Shown here: in pieces, positions 14,290 through 23,228 of the stretch
Position numbering within the stretch: the first letter of the stretch is position 1
Layout of the letters: every line of letters begins with the position of its first letter
Source: an uncultured Paracoccaceae bacterium
Lineage (GTDB): Bacteria; Pseudomonadota; Alphaproteobacteria; Rhodobacterales; Rhodobacteraceae
NCBI GenBank assembly: GCA_937916485.1
Contig: CALFSV010000388.1
Location: forward strand, 1 to 23,362
DNA: 23,362 nucleotides
Direction of reading: 5' to 3'
Position numbers and translations under genes: made by a program
The notes under the pieces: generated by a model
What the model was told of the DNA's origin: nothing
Database searches by the model: none
Seen by the model: the letters and a program-made list of their open reading frames with translations, nothing else

Positions 14290-15467
14290 GGTTTCACAAC
14301 CAGTCCGCCGGGGGTGTCACACAGGGCCTCGCAGCCGTCCTCGGTGATCAGGATGGGTTCGGTGATCTCGACCCCGCCATCGTCCAGCCAGAGTGCGGGC
14401 ATGAAGTGGAAGGTCATCCCGGGCTCCAATACCGAAGGGTCGCCGGGCCGCAGCGACATCGTCCGCTCGCCCCAGTCCGGCGGGTAGCTGAGGCCAATGG
14501 CATAGCCACAGCGGCTGTCCTTGGTAAATCCGTGTCGGGCCAAGGCAGCGTTGAAGGTGTCAGCCACGGCGCCGCAGGTGACGCCCGGCTTGGCAAAGCC
14601 CAGAACCTCCTCGGTCGCGGCCCCCACAGCCTCGGCCGCCCGCAGGTAGTGGACGGGCGGTGTGCCAAGGAACAGGGTTCGGCTTTGGGGACAATGATAG
14701 CGACGATAGACACCGGCAATCTCAAAGAACGTGGCCTCGCCGGACCTTAGCGGCGTGGCGTCCCATGTCAGGTGCGGCGCGGTTGCATCAAGGCCAGAGG
14801 GCGCCATTGGCACGATCGCCGGATAGTCGCCCCAATGGCCGTCGACGCCGCGAATGCCGATCCGGGTGATCTCGGCCACCAATTCGTTCTTGGGCAAGCC
14901 CGGCTCGGCCAGATCCCGGATGCAGGCATGCATGGCGGTGACGATGGCCGCGGCCCGGCGCATATAGGTCACTTCGGTCGGGGACTTTACCGCCCGCTGC
15001 CAGTTCACAAGGCCAGTTGCGTCGACAAGAGACGCCTTGACGCAGTGCTTTAGGATAGACTTGTAAGCCGCTGCACTGAAATAGTAATTATCCATTTCAA
15101 GGCCAAGCCATTTGCCCTCCCACCCTTGGGCTGACAAGAGGCGCGACAGATCCTCCATCGGGTGTTTGTCGGGGTTCTGGACGTAGCTGTCATCATAGCC
15201 ATGGATGTGATCGTCGGACATGAAAACGGTGCGCCGCGCCCCTGCCCCGTCCATAGCGCGGCCCCACCACAGCGGGTATCCTTCGGGGCCGATAATGACC
15301 CCCTGATGGACGTAGAAGGACCAGCCATCATAGCCGGTCAGCCAGGCTATGTTAGACGGGTCGGTGACCAGAAGAACCTCGATCCCCTTGGCGGCCATGG
15401 CGGCTCGGGTGCGGGCGATGCGGTCGGCGTATTCGGCGGGGGCGAAAGCGGGATCAGGATTGCTCAT
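14286..15467 (-). CDS. M24 (creatinase/aminopeptidase P fold) protein, ectoine hydrolase DoeA-like
   Basis: About 393 residues. The N-terminal creatinase-type domain has VTDPSNIAWLTGYDGWSFYV followed by HQ, and RRTVFMSDDHIHGYDDSYVQ, wording I know from DoeA/EutD ectoine hydrolases. The C-terminal pita-bread domain lacks the five M24 metal ligands: the Asp-Asp motif reads FFEIAGVYRRYHCPQSRT, the His motif GYAIGLSYPPDWGE, and the final Glu motifs are changed. DoeA and creatinase are known to work without metal, so activity is still plausible, with the Glu of FFEIAG (about residue 249) a candidate catalytic residue. The start at 15467 is chosen for family length; a TTG at 15512 is possible. doeB and other ectoine genes are absent nearby, so the substrate may differ. 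It begins 60 bases after the phoB stop. Confidence 0.85.
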   Translation of the reverse strand: MSNPDPAFAPAEYADRIARTRAAMAAKGIEVLLVTDPSNIAWLTGYDGWSFYVHQGVIIGPEGYPLWWGRAMDGAGARRTVFMSDDHIHGYDDSYVQNPDKHPMEDLSRLLSAQGWEGKWLGLEMDNYYFSAAAYKSILKHCVKASLVDATGLVNWQRAVKSPTEVTYMRRAAAIVTAMHACIRDLAEPGLPKNELVAEITRIGIRGVDGHWGDYPAIVPMAPSGLDATAPHLTWDATPLRSGEATFFEIAGVYRRYHCPQSRTLFLGTPPVHYLRAAEAVGAATEEVLGFAKPGVTCGAVADTFNAALARHGFTKDSRCGYAIGLSYPPDWGERTMSLRPGDPSVLEPGMTFHFMPALWLDDGGVEITEPILITEDGCEALCDTPGGLVVKP

Positions 15468-15527
15468 GTCGGCCAGATTGGACGGGAAACCGGCCCCGAT
15501 GCAAGCCCCCAACCTTGGCCAAAAGCG

Positions 15528-16217
15528 TTATCCCAGCGCGTAGCCCGATCCCCGGACTGTGCGCAACAGGTCCTGCCCGCCATGCTGGCCCAGCACCTTG
15601 CGCAGGCGACCCACGTGGACGTCCACGGTGCGGGTATCGACATAGATGTCGCGGCCCCAGACGCGGTCCAGAAGCTGCTCTCTGCTCCAGACGCGGCCGG
15701 GCTTTTCCATAAAAGTGGACAGCAGGCGAAACTCGGTCGGGCCAAGCTTGAGCGATTGCCCGTCGCGGGTGACGCGGTGGGTTTCTGCGTCGAGGATGAT
15801 GTCCTCGAAGGTCAGAACCTCACCCACGGTCGAAGGGCGAACACGGCGAAGCTGCGTGCGCACGCGGGCCATAAGTTCACTGACTGAATAAGGCTTTTCC
15901 ACATAATCGTCAGCGCCGGTTTCAAGGCCGCGGACCTTGTCGACCTCTTCGGAACGGGCCGACAACATGATGATCGGAACGCCCTTGGTTTCGGCCCGGG
16001 TCTTGAGCTGGCGACACACCTCGATGCCCGACACTGAAGGCAACATCCAGTCCAGAACAATGACGTCTGGTGTCTCTTCGGACACCATCATAAGGGCCTC
16101 TTCGCCATTTTCCGCTTTGCTGGTGCGGAACCCTTCCGCTTCCAGGTTGTAACTCAGCACTTCGCGTTGTGCTGGTTCATCCTCGACGATCAACACATGA
16201 GGCTGAGACGTCCGCAT
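15528..16217 (-). CDS. phoB: Phosphate regulon response regulator PhoB
   Basis: A 229-residue OmpR-type regulator. The receiver domain shows the acidic pair in VEDEPAQ, phospho-acceptor Asp56 (VIVLDWMLPSVSG) and the Lys of VEKPYS; the C-terminal winged helix includes RLLSTFMEKPGRVWSREQLL and VDVHVGRLRKVLG. When phosphorylated by PhoR under phosphate limitation it binds Pho boxes such as the one upstream of pstS. It ends the pst-pho run, five bases after phoU, with GGAG before its ATG. The M24 gene follows on the same strand after 60 bases with no visible terminator. Confidence 0.97.
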   Translation of the reverse strand: MRTSQPHVLIVEDEPAQREVLSYNLEAEGFRTSKAENGEEALMMVSEETPDVIVLDWMLPSVSGIEVCRQLKTRAETKGVPIIMLSARSEEVDKVRGLETGADDYVEKPYSVSELMARVRTQLRRVRPSTVGEVLTFEDIILDAETHRVTRDGQSLKLGPTEFRLLSTFMEKPGRVWSREQLLDRVWGRDIYVDTRTVDVHVGRLRKVLGQHGGQDLLRTVRGSGYALG

Positions 16218-16222
16218 GACGG

Positions 16223-16939
16223 CTACTCCGGTTTGCTGCTGCTGATGTAGGAGGTACGATCACCCTTGGGGCGGTTCTCTTCGGGCATGGAGCCTGTGGT
16301 CAGATAGACCACCTGCTCGGCCATATTGGTAACCAGATCGCCCATGCGTTCCACGTTCTTGGCGATGAAATGCAGATGCATACAGGCGGTGATGTTGCGC
16401 GGGTCTTCCATCATGTGGGTCAGGAATTCGCGGAACAGGGCGTTGTACATCTGGTCCACGTCCTGATCGCGCATCAAGACGTCCTCGGCCAGCTTGGCGT
16501 CACGGTGGATAAAGGCGTCCAGCGTGTCCTTGAGCATCATCTGAACCTCGCGGCCCATCCGGCGCAGGGTGGCGTCAGACCCGGTGATCGGCCGCATTTC
16601 GGCCAGAACCGAAGTCCGCTTGGCGATGTTCTTGGCGTAGTCACCGACCCGCTCAAGGCTGGCGGCAAGTTTGAGCACCGACAGGATGATCCGCAGATCC
16701 TTGGATACCGGCGCCCGCAAGGCAATGGTGCGGGCCGCCTCTTCGTTGATCCGCTCTTCCAGATCGTCGATGACCTTGTCACCCGCCCGGACCTTTTCGG
16801 CCAGTTCCACGTCTCGGGTTTCCAGCGATTTGGTCCCGTCGATGATCGCCGCCTCTACAAGGCCGCCCATCTTGATGATCATGGCCTGAATGGCGTCAAG
16901 ATCCCGGTCGTAGGCCGAGGCAATATGCTGTTCGTTCAT
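16223..16939 (-). CDS. phoU: Phosphate signalling protein PhoU
   Basis: A 238-residue all-helical protein with two PhoU repeats. Visible repeat motifs are MGGLVEAAIIDGTKSLETRDVELAEKV, LKLAASLERVGDYAKNIAKRT in the first half and LHFIAKNVERMGDLVTNMAEQVVYL in the second; the E/D-xx-GD clusters bind metal ions in known structures. PhoU represses the PhoR kinase when phosphate is plentiful by contacting PhoR and the Pst transporter. It has a clear GGAGAA ribosome site and lies 11 bases after pstB, in the expected operon slot. Confidence 0.97.
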   Translation of the reverse strand: MNEQHIASAYDRDLDAIQAMIIKMGGLVEAAIIDGTKSLETRDVELAEKVRAGDKVIDDLEERINEEAARTIALRAPVSKDLRIILSVLKLAASLERVGDYAKNIAKRTSVLAEMRPITGSDATLRRMGREVQMMLKDTLDAFIHRDAKLAEDVLMRDQDVDQMYNALFREFLTHMMEDPRNITACMHLHFIAKNVERMGDLVTNMAEQVVYLTTGSMPEENRPKGDRTSYISSSKPE

Positions 16940-16950
16940 TGACGTTCTCC

Positions 16951-17748
<798 letters not shown>

Positions 17749-17764
17749 GTTCAGCCCCTTTCGC

Positions 17765-19123
17765 TTACCAGCGGCGCTCAAAGCGGCGACGAAGAAGAAT
17801 GGCGATGATGTTCATCGTCATCAGGAAGAGGAGCAGGATGATAATGCCCCCCCATGCGCGTTCATAGTACGCCGGATCGGCACGCTTCGCCCATTCATAA
17901 ATCTGGGCTGGCATGGCCGAGTTTGGCGACAAGAAGCCTTCGGCGATCCCGTCAGGATAGTTCGAAGCGATAAAGCCCACCATCCCGATCAGCAGCAAGG
18001 GCGCGGTTTCACCCAGGGCTTGTGCCAGACCAAGGATCGTTCCCGTCAGAATGCCTGGCATGGCCAGCGGCAGGACATGGTGGAAGATCGACTGCATCTT
18101 GGAGGCCCCTACCCCCAAAGCCGCGTCCCGGATTGACGGAGGCACCGATTTGAGGCTGGCCCGGGTCGAGATGATAATCGTCGGCAGCGTCATCAACGTC
18201 AGCACGAGGCCACCCACAAGCGGGGCCGACTGGGGCAGATGCGCCACCTGGATAAAGATCGCCAAGCCAAGGATACCAAACACAATAGACGGCACGGCCG
18301 CGAGGTTCGAGATATTCACCTCGATAAAGTCGGTGATCCTGTTCTGTGGGGCGAACTCTTCCAGATAGATCGAGGTCGCGACGCCGATGGGCAAGGATAG
18401 GACCAGAACCACCAGCATCATGAAGAAGCTGCCAATCATCGACACACCGATACCTGCCTGTTCAGGCCGGGATTCAGAAGCGTCCGACCCGGTGATGAAG
18501 GCCCAATTGAACCGTCGCTCCACCAGCCCGGCCTCTTGCAGGGCGTCGACCACGTCCAGATGCTCGGGCGACAGGTTGCGATCGCGGGCCAGACTTTCGC
18601 GGGTCACGCGGCCCTTGAGGTATCCGTCTACCCGGCTCGAGGCGAGGACCTCGAACGTGACCGTCTGCCCGACAAGGGATGTATCATCCAGCACTGCCCG
18701 GCGGATCTCTGCGGCAGCACCCGAGGACAGCATCTGGTCAAGATCACCCACGGCAATCTCAGTCGTGATGCCACGGGCGGCGAGGGTCTGTTCCAGTGCC
18801 GCGTCAATGATGCCGCCATAACCAAAGGTCGTGGTCTTGGAGATGACTTCCGGATCACCGGTGCCATCTGGATCCAGCTTTTGCGCATCAAGCGTCACGT
18901 CCATCGTCACGAAGGTTTGGGTAAAGGCCCGCGTTCCGTTCGATACAATGGCTGTCAGAAGGGCGATCAGGAAGAACAACCCAATGGCAATAGCGACAAC
19001 GCCATAGGCCTTAAACCGGGCCTCGGCCGCGTTGCGCTTTTTCGTCCGCACATCCAGTTGCAGCAAGGATGTCTTGGCGCGGCTGTGCCCGTCGGCGGAC
19101 CTGTCTGCGCTTGCGTCGGTCAT
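17765..19123 (-). CDS. pstA: Phosphate ABC transporter permease PstA, N-terminally extended
   Basis: A 452-residue inner-membrane permease. The C-terminal 230 residues form the transport domain, with the coupling (EAA) loop [26 protein letters not shown] followed by [18 protein letters not shown]. The N-terminal half is an extension not found in E. coli PstA (about 296 residues): one membrane segment ([20 protein letters not shown]) and then a periplasmic domain of roughly 170 residues, as in the DUF3333-bearing PstA of alphaproteobacteria. It pairs with PstC to form the channel. Its ATG overlaps the pstC stop (ATGA), so translation is coupled. Confidence 0.95.
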   Translation of the reverse strand: MTDASADRSADGHSRAKTSLLQLDVRTKKRNAAEARFKAYGVVAIAIGLFFLIALLTAIVSNGTRAFTQTFVTMDVTLDAQKLDPDGTGDPEVISKTTTFGYGGIIDAALEQTLAARGITTEIAVGDLDQMLSSGAAAEIRRAVLDDTSLVGQTVTFEVLASSRVDGYLKGRVTRESLARDRNLSPEHLDVVDALQEAGLVERRFNWAFITGSDASESRPEQAGIGVSMIGSFFMMLVVLVLSLPIGVATSIYLEEFAPQNRITDFIEVNISNLAAVPSIVFGILGLAIFIQVAHLPQSAPLVGGLVLTLMTLPTIIISTRASLKSVPPSIRDAALGVGASKMQSIFHHVLPLAMPGILTGTILGLAQALGETAPLLLIGMVGFIASNYPDGIAEGFLSPNSAMPAQIYEWAKRADPAYYERAWGGIIILLLFLMTMNIIAILLRRRFERRW

Positions 19124-20592
19124 TCGTACTGCTCCCGGTACTTGCGGACGATCCAGAGGGCAAAGATGTTCAGGCCCAATGTGATGACAAAGAGGGTCAT
19201 GCCCAATGAAAAGGCGACCAGCGCCTCGGGCGAGGAAAAATCGGCGTCGCCAGTCAGCTGGCTGACGATCTTGGCGGTCACGGTCGTCATCGCCTCAAAC
19301 GGGTTCAGCGACAGACGCGCGGCGGCCCCTGCCCCCAGAACAACGATCATCGTCTCACCAATAGCGCGCGACGCGGCCAAAAGGATAGCGCCGACGATCC
19401 CCGGCAAAGCGGCAGGAAGAACCACCTGGCGCACCGTTTCAGAGCGTGTCGCGCCAAGGCCAAGCGATCCGTCCCGCATCGACTGGGGCACCGCGTTGAT
19501 GATGTCGTCTGACAAAGAGGACACGAAGGGGATCAGCATGATGCCCATGACAAGGCCCGCAGTCATGACCGCCGTACCACCGCCCATCCAGGTCACACCC
19601 AGGACTCCGCCTTCGCCGAACACGTTGACCAGAAGCGGTCCGACCGTCAGCAAGGCGAAAAGACCGTAAACTATGGTCGGGATACCGGCGAGGACCTCAA
19701 GCAGTGGCTTGGCGATGGCCCTCACCTTCGGGGTGGCGTATTCGGACAGGTAGATGGCGGCAAAAAGACCGATCGGCACGGCAACCGCCAAGGCGATGAG
19801 CGAGATGTAGAACGTGCCCCACAAGAGCGGCAGGATGCCAAGCTCAGACCCGCCACCAAAGGACGGCGCCCAGGTCAGGCCAAAGAAGAACTCGCTCGCC
19901 GGATATAGTCCAAAGAACTTTATCGTATTGAAAATCAGCGACAGGACGATGCCAACCGTCGTCAGGATGGCGATACAGGACGCGGCGATCAGGACGATCT
20001 TGATGCCGGACTCAACCACGTTGCGGGCCCGGAAATCGCGGTTCGTCCGCGACAATGCAAAGGCTGCCCCAATCAACGCAAGGCCAATAACGGCCACCAA
20101 CATCAAAAAGCTACCCGCCTTGGAAAGGGCCCGATACCGCTGGGCGGCCGAAAGGGTTTCGCGGCTGACATCGGAACCCAGCGCAACGCCGACCTGCGAC
20201 AGGCGTTCCCGTACATCGGTGAATTCGGTGCGGATGTCGCGGGCGGATTCTTCGGTCAGAACGCCTTCGCTTACGGCCAGATCAAGGCCATCGGCCACGC
20301 GCCGCACATCGCTCAGGACAAGGCCAAGGGTGCCGCTATCGCCCGCCTCGACCGAGGTGATCATCGGCGCGATCATCCTGTTCAGCGTCAGCGGCTGGGC
20401 AAACAGCCACAAGGCCAGCAGCAGAAGAGCGGGAACCGCCGCCATCATGGCCACGTTGCTGCCGTAATAAACCGGGAGGGAGTGAAGGTTGCGGATGTTT
20501 CCATCTGCCGACTGCATGGCGCGGCCACGACCCACAACAAAGCCGACGGCAGCAAGGATCAAGACGATCAAGGTGATCCAAAATGCGGACAT
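19120..20592 (-). CDS. pstC: Phosphate ABC transporter permease PstC, N-terminally extended
   Basis: A 490-residue inner-membrane permease, much longer than the 319-residue E. coli protein. The N-terminal part has membrane segments FWITLIVLILAAVGFVVGRG and NVAMMAAVPALLLLALWLFA. Next come a periplasmic stretch (about 80-160) and a further membrane segment, before the core permease domain with the EAA loop DGSLGLGATRSETVRQVVLPAALPG and SRAIGETMIVVLGAG. This is the PstC_N-containing type common in marine alphaproteobacteria, matching the extended PstA. GGAG precedes the ATG. It lies 64 bases after pstS, behind a GC-rich hairpin. Confidence 0.95.
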   Translation of the reverse strand: MSAFWITLIVLILAAVGFVVGRGRAMQSADGNIRNLHSLPVYYGSNVAMMAAVPALLLLALWLFAQPLTLNRMIAPMITSVEAGDSGTLGLVLSDVRRVADGLDLAVSEGVLTEESARDIRTEFTDVRERLSQVGVALGSDVSRETLSAAQRYRALSKAGSFLMLVAVIGLALIGAAFALSRTNRDFRARNVVESGIKIVLIAASCIAILTTVGIVLSLIFNTIKFFGLYPASEFFFGLTWAPSFGGGSELGILPLLWGTFYISLIALAVAVPIGLFAAIYLSEYATPKVRAIAKPLLEVLAGIPTIVYGLFALLTVGPLLVNVFGEGGVLGVTWMGGGTAVMTAGLVMGIMLIPFVSSLSDDIINAVPQSMRDGSLGLGATRSETVRQVVLPAALPGIVGAILLAASRAIGETMIVVLGAGAAARLSLNPFEAMTTVTAKIVSQLTGDADFSSPEALVAFSLGMTLFVITLGLNIFALWIVRKYREQYE

Positions 20593-20625
20593 GTCAGCTC
20601 CAGGTAGTCAAATCTTGAGGTTGGA

Positions 20626-20644
20626 GGGCGGCTGGACGCCGCCC
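20626..20644 (-). other. Hairpin between pstS and pstC, likely mRNA stabiliser or attenuator
   Basis: GGGCGGC (20626-20632) and GCCGCCC (20638-20644) pair perfectly around a five-base loop, 12 bases past the pstS stop. No T run follows in the direction of transcription. In transport operons such stems commonly protect the upstream binding-protein mRNA and lower downstream permease output, which would fit the need for excess PstS. Confidence 0.6.
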
Positions 20645-20656
20645 CCCGAAAGGCGA

Positions 20657-21691
20657 TTACATGTCGCCCAAGGTCTCTTCTGCTGCGATCATGGCCTGAG
20701 TAGCGGCCAGCTCGGGATCAGACACGAGGCCGTACTGGGCCAGCGGGCCGGACGGGCCAGCCATGTCGTCGGACACGAAGAACTCAGCGTATTCCTTCAG
20801 GCCGGGGATGACGCCGATGTGAGCCTTCTTGATGTAGAAGAACAGCGGACGCGACACGGGGTACTCAGCCGATGCGATGGCTGCGACGGTGGGAACGACG
20901 CCGTTCATGGTCGCAACCTGAAGGCTGTCGGTGTTGTTTTCGTAGAAGGCCAGACCAAAGACGCCGATGCCGTTCGGGTTCGAGCCGATGCGGGCCAGGG
21001 TCTCGGTGTAGTCACCGTCGATGTCGATCGAGATGCCGTCGGTGCGCACTGCAATGCAGGCGTCCTCAGCGTCGTCCTCGGACATGCCCGCAGCGATCAT
21101 GCCTTCCAGGGCGCCTGTGGCTTCGCAGCCAGCTGCCAGAACCTGCTCTTCGAACACTTCACGTGTGCCGTGACGGGTGCCGGGGATGAAGGCCAGGATT
21201 TCCTGGTCGGGGAGCGAGGGGTTGACCTGGTTCCAGTTGGTGTTGGGGTTCTCGACCACGGCACCGTCAACGACGATCATCGGGGCCAGAGCCAGGAACC
21301 AGTCAGACGGAGTAAAGGCGAAAGACGCGCCATTGATGTCGGATGCGAAAACGATCCCATCGTAGCCGATGCGGACTTCGATGATGTCGGTCACGCCGTT
21401 GGCGGCACAGGCTTCGATCTCACGCTCGCGGATGGCGCGTGATGCATTGGCGATGTCGATCTGGTTCTCGCCGACGCCTTCACAGAAGCGGGCCAGACCA
21501 GCAGAGGAACCGCCGGATTCAACAACGGGTGTCGGGAAGTCGAAGTTTTCGCCAAAGGATTCTGCCACGATCGAGGCGTAGGGCAGGACGGTGGACGAAC
21601 CGGCGACCTGGACGTTGTCACGGGCCGCAGCCGAAGTTGCGAGCGCTGCAGAGATGGCCAGCGCAGAGGCGGCCAGTTTCACGAAGGACAT
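20657..21691 (-). CDS. pstS: Phosphate ABC transporter substrate-binding protein PstS
   Basis: A 344-residue periplasmic phosphate-binding protein. The signal peptide (MSFVKLAASALAISAALATS, then AAA) is followed by the mature start RDNVQVAGSSTVLPY. Phosphate-contacting loops are visible as GSST and ESGGSSAGLARFCEG, with DIANASRAI further on and the SRPLFFYIKKAH block near the end. It is the PstS type with an internal Cys-bearing section (ACIAVRTDG), common in alphaproteobacteria. AGGAGC precedes the ATG. It is the first gene of the pst operon, placed directly under a Pho box, so strong induction on phosphate starvation is expected. Confidence 0.97.
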   Translation of the reverse strand: MSFVKLAASALAISAALATSAAARDNVQVAGSSTVLPYASIVAESFGENFDFPTPVVESGGSSAGLARFCEGVGENQIDIANASRAIREREIEACAANGVTDIIEVRIGYDGIVFASDINGASFAFTPSDWFLALAPMIVVDGAVVENPNTNWNQVNPSLPDQEILAFIPGTRHGTREVFEEQVLAAGCEATGALEGMIAAGMSEDDAEDACIAVRTDGISIDIDGDYTETLARIGSNPNGIGVFGLAFYENNTDSLQVATMNGVVPTVAAIASAEYPVSRPLFFYIKKAHIGVIPGLKEYAEFFVSDDMAGPSGPLAQYGLVSDPELAATQAMIAAEETLGDM

Positions 21692-21772
21692 ATGATGCTC
21701 CTGTAATTCCGTTTGTCAGACCGCACGCGAACCGGCGATCTCTGACGACCTGCTAGGCCCCCTGCACCAACC

Positions 21773-21805
21773 TTTTGTGACATTTTTGTAAAGGTTATGT
21801 GACAG
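21773..21805 (-). promoter_or_regulatory. Pho box with three 11-bp units upstream of pstS
   Basis: Read on the minus strand, three contiguous 11-base units occur: CTGTCACATAA (21805-21795), CCTTTACAAAA (21794-21784) and ATGTCACAAAA (21783-21773). This is the classic PhoB target layout, a 7-base TGTCA-type repeat plus a 4-base AT spacer. The outer units are close to consensus and the middle one is weak. It lies about 80-115 bp upstream of the pstS ATG. Confidence 0.88.
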
Positions 21806-21852
21806 TCCACTTTAACCCAAATATCCGGCCCCAAAGTGACCCAAGGTAAGGT

Positions 21853-22992
21853 TTATTCCAGAGGCAGGATGACCATGAAACGACTACCTTTTCCTAGTTC
21901 GCTGTCGATCCGAAGTCGCCCGCGATGCCGGTTCACAATATGCTTCACAATCGCAAGCCCTAGTCCCGTCCCCCCCATTTCGCGCGACCTGTGGTTATCG
22001 ACGCGGTAGAATCGCTCGGTCAGGCGGGGAATATGGTGGGGGGCGATTCCCTCTCCGTGGTCGGTGACAGAGATCCGGACGCCCTTGGACCGCAAGCTCG
22101 GCTCGTCTATCGGGCCGGACAGGGCGATCTCGACCTGCTTGTCGTTGCCACCATACTTGACCGCGTTCTCAATCAGGTTGGTGATGACCTGCTGCAACTG
22201 ACGGCCATCGCCCGGGATCTCGGGAAAGGTTGCGGGTATCGCGCCGGCCAAGGCACCGGCCCGGGTTTCGGCTTGGGTTCCGGCCCGTGTTCCGGCCTCG
22301 GTTTCTTCGAGTTGGGTTTTTGCATGGGCTACTGGCCTCTTGACCACGAGGCAGACGCCGGCCTTTTCTGCCACGGGGGTAATTGCCGCCACGACCCGGT
22401 CCAATATGGCGGACAGGTCCACCATGTCGCGCGGGCGCATCCGCTCTTCCTGTTCCACCCGGCTGAGCCAGAGAAGGTCGTCGACCAGTCTTGCCATGCG
22501 ACCGGCCTCTTTCTCCATGATGCCCAGGAACCGGTTCCGGGCCTCGGGGTCGTCGCGGGCCGCCCCTTTGAGGGTTTCGACAAAGCCAAGAAGGGCAGTC
22601 AGCGGGGTGCGCAATTCGTGGCTCACGTTCGCCACGAAGTCGCGTCGGATCTGGCTCGATTCCTCGACCCCTGTCATGTCCTCAAAGCTGAGAACGACGC
22701 CGCGCCCCACCTGCATTGGCACAGCACCGACCGTAACCTGCCAGTATGTATCCCTGCGCCCTTCGGTTCCCAGATATCGGGTCTGCCTCAGCGTCCCATC
22801 CCGTACCGTCTGTTCGATTGCATCGAGGATCGCGGGCTGGCGAAATGCAGTAATGTAATGCATGCCCCGACCGTCGTTGCCAAACAGTCGGATCGCGGCC
22901 TCATTGACCTCGGCCACACGTTCGTTCGGACCGACAATGACAACCGGCATGGGGAGCACTGTTATGAGAGAAGAAAGCGTTTCAGGCAGCAT
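21853..22992 (-). CDS. phoR: Phosphate regulon sensor histidine kinase PhoR
   Basis: A 379-residue kinase. A PAS-type domain spans about 8-105 (MPVVIVGPNERVAEVNEAA ... GRGVVLSFEDMTG). The dimerisation domain holds phospho-acceptor His125 (FVANVSHELRTPLTALLGF). The ATPase domain has the N box NLIENAVKYGG (272-282), G1 DHGEG (311-315) and G2 GGTGLGLAI (340-348). Unlike E. coli PhoR there is no membrane segment at the N-terminus, so it must meet PhoU and the Pst complex from the cytoplasm. Just before the N box a low-complexity Ala/Gly/Thr/Glu/Arg stretch (about 223-256, with AGTRAGTQAETRAGALAGA) looks inserted. The ATG at 22992 lacks a good ribosome site. The gene precedes pstS but is separated from it by the Pho box. 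Confidence 0.95.
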   Translation of the reverse strand: MLPETLSSLITVLPMPVVIVGPNERVAEVNEAAIRLFGNDGRGMHYITAFRQPAILDAIEQTVRDGTLRQTRYLGTEGRRDTYWQVTVGAVPMQVGRGVVLSFEDMTGVEESSQIRRDFVANVSHELRTPLTALLGFVETLKGAARDDPEARNRFLGIMEKEAGRMARLVDDLLWLSRVEQEERMRPRDMVDLSAILDRVVAAITPVAEKAGVCLVVKRPVAHAKTQLEETEAGTRAGTQAETRAGALAGAIPATFPEIPGDGRQLQQVITNLIENAVKYGGNDKQVEIALSGPIDEPSLRSKGVRISVTDHGEGIAPHHIPRLTERFYRVDNHRSREMGGTGLGLAIVKHIVNRHRGRLRIDSELGKGSRFMVILPLE

Positions 22993-23228
22993 TTCGAAAT
23001 TTGGTCCAATTCTGGAGTTTCATGCCGATTGGTCACGATTCGAGAACAATTGCAAAAGGTCTGGTTTCCACTACTTGACCGACCGGCCAATAGGCTGTCG
23101 ACTTCCTAACATAGGTTAAAACCAGTCTGTCGTGGAATGTCATTGTTCTTCTGTGGTTTTATGTGACCTTCCCAACAGGATTGACATGTGCGACCTCGAG
23201 GGCGGTGGCGTTATAGATGGCAAAGACC
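22993..23228. other. Region upstream of phoR
   Basis: This holds the presumed phoR promoter, which I could not place. A degenerate Pho-box-like pair, CTGTC (23127-23131) and TGTCAT (23138-23143), lies on the plus strand, but the repeats are 10 rather than 11 bases apart. TTGACA occurs at 23181-23186 on the plus strand without a properly spaced -10. Confidence 0.3.

Noticed and set aside
18536..19669. Plus-strand open frame of 377 codons across pstA-pstC
   Set aside because: It is antisense to two well-conserved permease genes, has a low-complexity basic product, and lacks a ribosome site or domain.
21991..23109. Plus-strand open frame of 372 codons opposite phoR
   Set aside because: It is the mirror of the phoR coding frame; the product has no recognisable domain and runs past the phoR start only by chance.
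23127..23143. Pho box upstream of phoR or the partial plus-strand frame
   Set aside because: The two repeat-like elements are 10 rather than 11 bases apart and the spacers are GC-containing, so the match is too weak to call.
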